Part shown: positions 56,470-64,000 of the stretch, piece after piece | Layout: every line of letters starts with the position of its first letter | Numbering within the stretch: position 1 is the first letter of the stretch | Source: Orobanche coerulescens | Lineage: Eukaryota > Streptophyta > Magnoliopsida > Lamiales > Orobanchaceae | Assembly (NCBI GenBank): GCA_033398695.1 | Contig: CM065818.1 | Location: forward strand, 80,782,092-80,846,091 | DNA length: 64,000 bases | Direction: 5' to 3' | Notes under the pieces: generated by a model | Database searches by the model: none | What the model was told of the DNA's origin: nothing | What the model saw: only the letters and a program-made list of their open reading frames with translations | Made by a program: the position numbers and the translations under genes

Positions 56470-58256
56470 TCATCTAACACCCTCGAGAAGGGCTGCATCA
56501 GATATAGGGCCCATAGAAGAAGAACTAGAACAAAGCGACGTGCCGACAAACTCAGGAATCTCAACCTCAATATCATCGGTGAGACCAGAAAGAGCCGCAA
56601 ACCTGTTGTGAGACGGCTCAAACATACCAGCAGAAACCCTCCTAGGCGACACGATAGGAGAGCTGGTAGTAACCAAGGAGAAAGTAGAGACACTACTCAA
56701 CGGGCTCAAACCAACCCCACGACCTCCGTGAGCCCCGGCTAACACCACATCCGGCCCCTGAGCACATCGTGGCCAACCCGGCTGGCGACCCCCAACCGAA
56801 CTGCACCCAATGAGGACCCTGCACCATGAGCGCCCGAGGGAGCAAAGCTTAGCCACATAAATACGAGCCAGCTTGCCGCTTCGAACCGGAGGCTTAGAAG
56901 TGCTCGGCAAACCCGATCACGATGCCCGAAAACTCTACAAACACCACACCGATGAGGTAACCATTCATACTCAACATGGATCCTCCTAACAGCAGGACAA
57001 TCACCATCAGATGGAATAACCATAAGGAACGAGCGAATCGGGCTAGTATCAGCGTCTAACATGACGCAAACTCTAGCATAATCCACTTTCGCAGTTTAGG
57101 TGAATACGTCAAAGAAAAAGAGGCTCCCTATAGCACTAGCAGTGACACCGAGCCTCGTCACCCAATACTCAAGAGGGATGTTGCGAAGTTTCACCCAAAC
57201 AGGGACATGTTTAGGTTGAACCTTCGTGAGAGACATACCAGGCTTCCACCGGGTAAGGAGAATGGACTGGCCCTGAATCAGCCAAGGCCCTCCCTCAAAC
57301 GCCTCAGACATAACCCGCTCACTTTCAAACTTAAAGAAATAAAATCCACCTTCGGAGGAGAACACCTCCTTAAGACCCTTCCACGCTGACATAAAGAAAG
57401 TCTTGATCAAAATGAGAGACGGGGCTTTCCCCAGAAAATAACCAACTAAAGTGAATTGCCACCTCTTAGCACCTTCAAACCCAATACTAACAGACGGTTT
57501 CACAACCACCTCGCCATTTTGAAATTCAGGTTTAACAAACTTAAGCCCCCTAAATTTACCAAAAATATTGGATTTAGATCCATTAGGGGCCGCCTGGCCC
57601 AAAGATACTGGAGTAGGAATTGAACCAAAATTCATAGTAACAGTAGATTTTTCTTTATCAATAGGATTAGCAACAATTTTACAAGGCAAATCCATAATAT
57701 CCCCAGAATTACAAGAATCATCACAAACAGTACCAACACTCTTAGAATTATCCAAAGAGTTAATCAAAGAGCAGGGGTACGCCTCAATAGGATTAATAAA
57801 ATCCTTAACTGAAATGGGAATCTGCACATGGTCAGCAAGAACAGAGGCATCAACATGAGAATTCCCACAATTGGCCAAAGACCCCGAAGCAAGAACACCT
57901 GGGATGAGGAACGGGTCAACGACCCTGTCTAATCTAGGGTCCCGCCTGGCCCGCAAAGGAGCTCCGATTTGCAGCAGCCGAGGAACACTGCCAGCAGGAG
58001 CCGAATCCACCGCCGCCGGAAGGACCTCGGGAGAAACAGCACAATGGCGACCAAACAATTCGTCAAGCTTCACCTGCAGGAGCTCCGAATCTGATTTGCC
58101 CAGAACCTTAACACCTAAATCGCACAGGCCTTGGGCATCAAAGCCCTGAGAAAGGAGACCTCCCATACCAGGCAAAGAAGAGCTACCAAACGGCCGGGAA
58201 GATGAAGAAAACAACCCACACGCTGTAGAAGATGACATACTCACCGCTGGGCACAC
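56470..58256 (-). pseudogene. LINE2 ORF1: DUF4283 and zinc-knuckle RNA-binding protein
   Basis: In element sense, 58256-57096 is one open frame of 386 residues: a low-complexity Ser-rich start (SSSSRPFGSSSLPGMGG), then a DUF4283-type region (VGYFLGKAPSLILIKTFF, FKFESERVMSEAFEGGPW, LLTRWKPGMSL). It stops at 57096 and the next segment continues in another frame with DYARVCVMLDAD and a zf-CCHC_4-type knuckle (VEYEWLPHRCGVCRVFGH, C-terminal Cys) near 56930-56980. ORF1 proteins of plant L1 elements bind the element RNA. The frame break near 57090 separates the two domains, so the protein is probably inactive. Confidence 0.8.
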
Positions 58257-58634
58257 CGACCACGAGAAATCGCTCGACCCGAGCTACTAGGGCGGCGCCT
58301 CCCAAAAAAAACAAAGCCAAACCTCCGCGGAGAAGGAAGGACACACACGCACAACAAACAGGCCAGCAATAACAACCACAAAAAACGCGAACCAGAATCG
58401 CGACGGAGAACACTCTCCAAAGTCAACCCCCCAACAACTAACACAAAAAATCGGCTAAATATATGGATAGGAAGGTAATGAAATCCCGAACAACAATCGA
58501 AAAGGTAAAATCTCTGGAAAAATCACAAGGATAAGGGAGAGATATGAGAATCGGCCGATAAGAAGGGGAAAGTAAATCGCCCTTGAGCGATCGCACCTTT
58601 AGTGCGTGAAAATCGCCCGCACATCAGCTCCGCT
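58257..58634 (-). other. LINE2 5' leader
   Basis: About 380 bp between the A4 junction and the ORF1 start, no ORF1 homology. This is where an internal LINE promoter would lie; no specific motif is identified. Confidence 0.5.
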
Positions 58635-58782
58635 ACCATTTAAAATAATTGCGAAGGTGAATGACAATGCTTACAAGTTGGAACTTCCGGGTGACTATGG
58701 AGTGCATGCTACTTTCAACATAGGTGATCTTTCTCCTTATCTTGATGATGACGGGATTGCAGAATTGAGGACAATTCCTCTT

Positions 58783-58796
58783 AAAGGGGGAGGGGA
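58783..58796 (+). other. Polypurine tract of A4
   Basis: AAAGGGGGAGGGGA before the middle LTR. Confidence 0.9.
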
Positions 58797-59750
58797 TGAT
58801 ACGAAGCCGAATACTCCAAGCGAAGAAGATGAAGTAAGAATTGACGTAAAACACCTCGATCGCACTACAACCTACTTAGGCGAGAAAACAGAAACGAGGC
58901 ACGGAGTTACCTTGATAGTCGGAATTGGAATAACTTAAGGCAAATTGCAACTTGGGAGGGGGAAAAGGTCCAAGTGGTAGCTAAACAAAGAATTTTCAGC
59001 ATTTCTTTATTATAAAGGCAGCAGGATTCTTGGCAACTTGTTATATGAAAAAGCGGCTGTCAATCTTCAACTTGGAGACAAGACCCAACTTTTACTTTTG
59101 TCTACAAGTGTCATTAAGAACCTTTTATTATCCTTTCATTATTTTAAAGAACAGCTTGTAATAGTTTAAGTTATTTTGTCAGGCCACTTTTGCCTATAAA
59201 TAGTGGCAGTAGAGTTGTAATAGAAGATTATTGAATGTTGAAGAATTAAGAACACTTTGTGTTTTTCCCTGGTGAATGCTTTTCATCAAAACTTGGTTTT
59301 TATTCGACGCGTTTCGAATACTAATCTGATTGATTCTCAATAGGTCTTGAGGAGAAATCACTTTATCAAATTATAGGTCTAATTTGATAAAACATCTGTT
59401 TATATCTTGTTTCGAGATTCTGTTTATTTTTCGATACAGTTGTATACTTGTCCGATATTTCGCATAAAGTGTTGTTCGATCCTTCGAACTTATTTCCTGT
59501 TTTAACTTTGTTTCCGTCCAAAACGTGCTGTTTCGAGTGTCGCTGTTTGGCGGTGGACTGTTTCGAGTCACTTTCCAGTTGGCCAAATTCCTATCCTGTT
59601 GTCAGACGAATTACCGTCTTCATCAATTATCGCATTGTTGCCGTAGCGAGCGGTTGTCACCAGCCTCGACGCTTTCTTGCCGATAGCTTCCGCCAAAAGT
59701 CTTCCGTCAGATCGATAGCGAATTCGCATAACCAGCGAGAATTCGTATCA
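58797..59750 (+). repeat. Middle LTR shared by A4 and A5
   Basis: Starts TGATACGAAG and ends GAATTCGTATCA; followed by TAAG and a primer site instead of a target duplication. TATA box at 59195-59202. Shows odd local replacements near 59601, 59663 and 59706 relative to sister LTRs. Confidence 0.9.
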
Positions 59751-59754
59751 TAAG

Positions 59755-59766
59755 TGGTATCGGAGA
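59755..59766 (+). other. Primer binding site of A5
   Basis: TGGTATCGGAGA, identical to that of A4. Confidence 0.8.
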
Positions 59767-59789
59767 CCAAGTTCTTGATCTTTGGCATT

Positions 59790-62700
59790 ATGGATCTCAA
59801 CGACGCTGATTTCTTGGCAAAACTTCGTGACGCACTGCGTGACGTACCAGAACAACGCGACCAGCATTGGCAACCTAGGCGTGGTGACTATGAACGACCC
59901 TCACGCCATGTCGAAGAATTCAAGGTGAACGAGCTGCCAGAGTTCGTTGGAGGGACAGACCCTGAAGTTTACCTGGAATGGGAACGAAAAATTGATCGTA
60001 TGTTTGAATTTAAAGACCTTGACGATGAGAAAAGGTGTAAGTATGCAATTCTCAAGTTGGGGAAAGGAGCTTCACTTTGGTACGAAGGAGTGAAAACACG
60101 AAGAGCTCGTACGGGGAAGGAAAAGATCCGTTCGTGGGATTCGTTAAAAAGAAAACTTCGCAAAGATATGTACCAGCATCACACCGGTTATCCTTGTACA
60201 GGAAGATAGCAGATCTCATGCAAGGAAAGTTAAATGTCAGTGAGTACATTGAGGAGTTTGAGAATCTAACCTTAATGGGAGAGATAGCGGAGAATGAGGA
60301 ACAGAAGATGTCGCGATTCTTGCGTGGCTTAAACCGAAGCATAGCTAACTCGGTGGAACTGTATCCATACGAGGACTTCGATACATTATGTGGGTTATGT
60401 GTGAAGTTAGAAGCTCAGAACAGGATGAAGATGTACAAACCCGAGTTTCCAGTCAAATTTGGAAACCCTAGCGTCGGGTCTAGTTCAGCTGTTAAGGCAA
60501 CTGTACCGACTCCAGTTCCTGTTGCGATTCCGGCTAAGGCGACTGTACCCTACGTACCGAAGGAGATGAGTTTGGCTAAAGTGAGATGTTTCAAATGTCA
60601 AGGGTTCGGGCATTATCAAAATGCTTGTCCAAACAAACGAGTGGTGACACTCAGGGAAGCTGTCACGATCCGAGATGAGTTGTTGGTCGAGGAAGAAAGA
60701 CTGGTGACGTATTTGATTTCGACATTAAGGACGAAGAAGGAGAAGAATGCGAGACTTACGATGCTCCAAGCTATGACACGGCTTTAGTTCGCGAACGCTA
60801 CAGCCAAAGTCAGATCGAATGATTCGAATAAATAAATCAAATATTTCACACGAAGTGTCGAGTGGGAAATAAATGGTGTAGTTTGATCGTGGATGGAGGG
60901 AGTTACACCAACGCCGCCTTCGGCGAGATGGTGACTAAACTCGGGCTGCCCACTACGGCTCACCCGAAACCTTACACTTTGCATTGGCTCGATGATGGGA
61001 GCAAAATAAGGGTAACTAAACAAGTGAGGATTGGACTAGCCATGGGTTCATATGAAGACAACGTATTATGTGATGTACTCCCGATGGATGCATGCCATGT
61101 ACTGTTGGGGAGACCATGGATGTTTGATAGGGACGTTTTACATCGAGGAAGAAGCAATGAGTACGAGTTACGGGATAAGGGCAAGAAGATTGTGCTTAAA
61201 CCAATGTCACCGCAAGCTATTCACTCTATGAGTTCTAGTAGGAGTGAAAAACCAAAACTGGCCATGTTTGCTAGCGAACGGGAGGTGGAACATGCTATTA
61301 ATGATGGCAAGTGTGTGTACTTGTTGGTTCTGAAGGAGACACGGAATGGTAACATAGTTGTGCGGAACGAAAGGATGGATGCCTTATTACGCGAATTTGC
61401 GGATGTTTTTCCCGAAGAATTACCGTCGGGTTTACCACCAATTCGCGGGATTGAACATCAGATCGACCTCATATCGGGTGTGTCGCTCCCTAACAAAGCT
61501 GCCTATAGATGTAGTCCCGAGGAGACAAAGGAATTACAAAACCAAATCGAAGAACTGATGGATCGTGGATATGTTCGAGAAAGCCTAAGCCCTTGTGCGG
61601 TTCCGGTATTACTGGTTCCAAAGAAGGACGGATCTTGGAGGATGTGTATTGACAGTCGAGCTGTGAACAATATAACCATCAAGTATCGATTTCCGATTCC
61701 GAGGCTTGATGACATGTTGGACGAATTACACGGATCAGTGATCTTTTCAAAAGTTGATCTACGAAGTGGTTATCACCAGATTCGAATGCGAGAAGGAGAT
61801 GAGTGGAAGACAGCCTTCAAAACTAAACACGGGCTGTATGAATGGACCGTTATGCCGTTCGGTCTTACAAATGCACCGAGTACTTTCATGCGCTTGATGA
61901 ATGAGGTACTTAAGCCATTTTTAGGGAAATTTGTGGTTGTATACTTAGATGATATTTTGATCTACAGCCGATCGCTGCAAGAACATTTCGAACACTTGAG
62001 GCAAGTCTTCGAAACCCTTAGAGACCAGAAGCTGTATGGAAAAAAGGAGAAGTGCTCATTTTTGGTCGAAAGTATAGTCTTTCTTGGCTATGTTGTTTCA
62101 AAGAATGGAGTGTCGGTCGATCAAGCGAAGATCGAAGCAATTAAGTCCTGGCCAGTTCCCACTACAGTGACGGAGGTTAGATCGTTCCATGGACTAGCTT
62201 CATTTTACCGAAGATTCATTCGAGACTTCAGTACCATTGCAAGCCCAATAACCGAATGTTTGAAGAAGGGCACGTTTAATTGGAGCAGGGCTGCTCAGGA
62301 GTCATTTGCAAACTTGAAGGTGAAGTTGTGCGAAGCACCAATCTTAGCATTACCCGATTTTTCGTAACCGTTTGAGGTGGAATGTGATGCTAGCGGAGTG
62401 GGCATTGGAGCGGTTCTCATTTAGGGAAAGCGACCTATTGCTTATTTTTCCGAGAAGTTAAACGGTGCTCGTCTAAATTATTGTACCTACGACAAGGAGT
62501 TTTATGCGATTGTGAGGGCCCTAGATCATTGGAGTCACTATCTTCGGCCAAAGCATTTCATCATACACTCGCACCATGAATCTTTGAAGTACATTTACGG
62601 GCAACACAAGTTAAGTCCCAGGCATGCGAAGTGGGTGGAATTCTTACAATCATTTCACTTCTCATCAAAGTATAAGGATGGCAAGAGCAATATTGTGGCA

Positions 62701-64000
62701 GATGCATTGTCTAGGCGTTATGCCTTACTAGCCACTCTTGATGTTCGTTTGCTTAGATTCGATACAGTAAAGGAGTATTATGAAGGTGATGCGGATTTTG
62801 GCGAGACCTTCGCCCGGTGCAAACTAGGCCCGGTGGGAGAATTTTCGATACAGGAGGGCTTTCTTTTTAAGGGAAATCGTCTTTGTCTACCCAGGCACAC
62901 GATTCGCGAATTGCTGATTCGAGAGGCTCATGGGGGAGGTTTGGCTGGCCACTTCGGTTCGGCCAAGACATTAGAAGTGCTTAAGGAACATTTTTACTGG
63001 CCAAGGATGCAGGGGGATGTTAATAATATAATCAGTAAATGTGTGACGTGCCATGTTGCGAAAAGTTCGTTCAAATCAGGAGTCTACACACCTTTACCGA
63101 TTCCGGAGAGGCCGTGGGAAGATGTCTCAATGGATTTCATTGTGGCTTTGCCTCGAACCCAACGAGGTAAGGATGCGATTATGGTGGTCGTCGATCGTTT
63201 TTCAAAGATGGCTCATTTTGTTCCTTGTCACAAAACCGATGATGCGAGTAATGTTGCTGACCTGTATTTCCGAGAGGTAGTGCGATTACATGGAGTTCCG
63301 AAAACTATTGTTTCGGACCGAGACTCAAAGTTTCTAAGCTACATTTGGAACACATTATGGAGGAAGGTGGGAACCAAGCTTTTGTTTAGTACTTCACATC
63401 ATCCTCAAACCGACGGACAAACTGAAGTAACGAATCGTACATTGGGGACGCTGTTGCGAGGCTTGGTGAGCAAGACACAAAAGGACTGGGATCTGAAACT
63501 GGCACAAGCGGAGTTTGCTTATAATCGATCTCCTACTCATGCCACTGCACACTCTCCATTTGAAGTAGTTTACGGGTTGAATCCTTACATGCCGCTAGAC
63601 CTAATCCCACTACCAAGTGACGAATTGGTGCATAAGGATGCGGAGTCAAAACTAAAATCAATGATGAAATTACACGAACAGGTGCGGGATCGAATCAAGG
63701 AAATAAACGAGGCGTACAAAAGGAAGTCGAATAAGCAAAGAAGGCAGAGACTATTCGAGGTTGGAGATTTAGTTTGGTTACATTTGAGGAAGGAACGATT
63801 CCCGAGTAAGCGTAAGAACAAGCTAATGCCACGAGCTGAGGGACCATTTAAAATAATTGCGAAGGTGAATGACAATGCTTACAATTTGGAACTTCCGGGT
63901 GACTATGGAGTGCATGCTACTTTCAACATAGGTGATCTTTCTCCTTATCTTGATGATGACGGGATTGCAGAATTGAGGACAATTCCTCTTAAAGGGGGAG
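59790..64000 (+). pseudogene. A5 gag-pol polyprotein, broken, runs off window
   Basis: Start ATG 59790 (MDLNDADFLAKLRDAL). Gag with zinc knuckle CFKCQGFGHYQNAC near 60590; protease IVDGGSYTNAAF near 60885; [14 protein letters not shown] near 61940; RNase H; integrase [10 protein letters not shown] near 63405; tail to the edge. Damage: 1-bp losses near 60163 and 60703, scrambled bases near 60790-60840, stops at 62365 (Gln) and about 62422 (Gln). From there to 64000 the frame is open. In RNase H the conserved HSDHES reads HSHHES near 62570, so a catalytic Asp is lost. It shares several variants with A4 (for example GGSYTN), consistent with an origin by recombination. Confidence 0.9.
63991..64000 (+). 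other. Polypurine tract of A5, cut by window edge
   Basis: AAAGGGGGAG, the first ten bases of the family tract; a further LTR should start about five bases outside the window. Confidence 0.8.

Larger units (their letters stand above)
52724..58634 (-). mobile_element. Near full-length L1-clade LINE (LINE2)
   Basis: Minus-strand LINE of 5.9 kb. The 3' tail is a run of ten T on the plus strand (52724-52733). ORF1 lies at 56470-58256 and ORF2 at 52912-56400, with a 5' leader of about 380 bp. It sits in the integrase region of A4: left flank CCACGAGC, right flank ACCATTTAAAAT. The six bases TGAGGG expected between them are missing and no target duplication is obvious, so the insertion was accompanied by a small target deletion or the ends have mutated. 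Confidence 0.9.
40660..58938 (+). pseudogene. A4 gag-pol polyprotein, split by D and LINE2
   Basis: Start ATG 40660 (MDLNDADFLAKLRDAL). Gag is open to 41475, where D interrupts the zinc knuckle between CFKCQG and FGHYQNTC. It resumes at 49494 with protease (IVDGGSYTNVAS near 49780), RT ([12 protein letters not shown] near 50825), RNase H ([12 protein letters not shown] near 51270) and integrase ([10 protein letters not shown] near 52290) up to 52723, where LINE2 enters. It resumes at 58635 and ends at TAA 58936-58938 inside the middle LTR. Other damage: frameshifts near 49735, 50950 and 51805 and stops near 50612 and 52050. The protease region has Tyr in place of Cys in the family's GGSCTN. 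Confidence 0.9.
39664..64000 (+). mobile_element. Tandem family-A array: A4 and A5 sharing an LTR
   Basis: Layout LTR (39664-40620), internal region A4, LTR (58797-59750), internal region A5, then a polypurine tract at the right edge, with the next LTR expected just outside. The middle LTR is followed directly by a primer site and Gag start, so it serves as 3' LTR of A4 and 5' LTR of A5. Such dimers arise from unequal recombination between LTRs. A4 contains D and LINE2; A5 contains neither. The target sequence is C2's 5' LTR; the left flank is GTAAC and the right flank is off window. Confidence 0.85.

Noticed and set aside
58606..58938. An independent small gene of 110 codons
   Set aside because: It is the C-terminal end of the A4 polyprotein after the LINE2 insertion, running into the middle LTR.

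Overview
This is plant nuclear DNA, most likely from a flowering plant and probably a dicot, made almost entirely of nested transposable elements. I base this on Ty3/gypsy LTR retrotransposons of the chromovirus type, initiator-methionine tRNA primer sites, L1-clade LINEs with a DUF4283/zinc-knuckle ORF1, hAT-like GGCCCG-rich DNA elements and a pseudogene piece of a plant-type 20S proteasome alpha subunit. No intact host gene is visible. CRM-like elements dominate, and such elements favour (peri)centromeric chromatin in other plants, so a heterochromatic location is likely but not shown. Family names A to F and X are mine.

Layout, left to right. A LINE fragment (1-1808) and a CRM-like element A1 (1920-8086, target duplication CAATA) both lie in the 5' LTR of a non-autonomous element C1 (visible 1809-10423). 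C1 abuts a minus-strand protease fragment F (10424-11165). A unique AT-rich stretch follows. A hAT-like element (12151-18946) is split by a young CRM-like element B (12434-18526, duplication GAATT). The stretch 18947-21846 holds a GA microsatellite, a broken proteasome alpha-4 exon, a GC-rich inverted-repeat element and a second hAT-like copy.

From 21847 to the right edge there is one deep nest. The start of an unidentified LTR (X) was hit by a minus-strand Tekay/Del chromovirus E (from 21902). E's 5' LTR was hit by minus-strand non-autonomous C2 (from 30132). C2 was hit in its gag by A2 (32601-38744, duplication CCTTC) and in its 5' LTR by a tandem A4/A5 array (39664 to beyond the window). 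A4 was hit by a coding-free LARD-type element D (41476-49488, duplication AAGGG) and a full-size LINE (52724-58634).

Families A and B encode Gag-protease-RT-RNase H-integrase, all now broken by stops and frameshifts. C2 encodes Gag and protease fused to an acidic region of unknown function, with no RT or integrase; its frame is open apart from the A2 insertion. D encodes nothing recognisable. C and D would depend on enzymes supplied in trans, plausibly from CRM-like and Tekay-like elements respectively.

The most unusual signals are dense arrays of GC-rich palindromes in the U3 part of three LTR families, next to or a few hundred bases upstream of the TATA box (E, C and D), with nearly the same palindrome unit shared between the otherwise unrelated C and D. 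Others are the Gag-PR-acidic coding strategy of C, and a conserved integrase tail encoded inside the LTR of families A, B and C.
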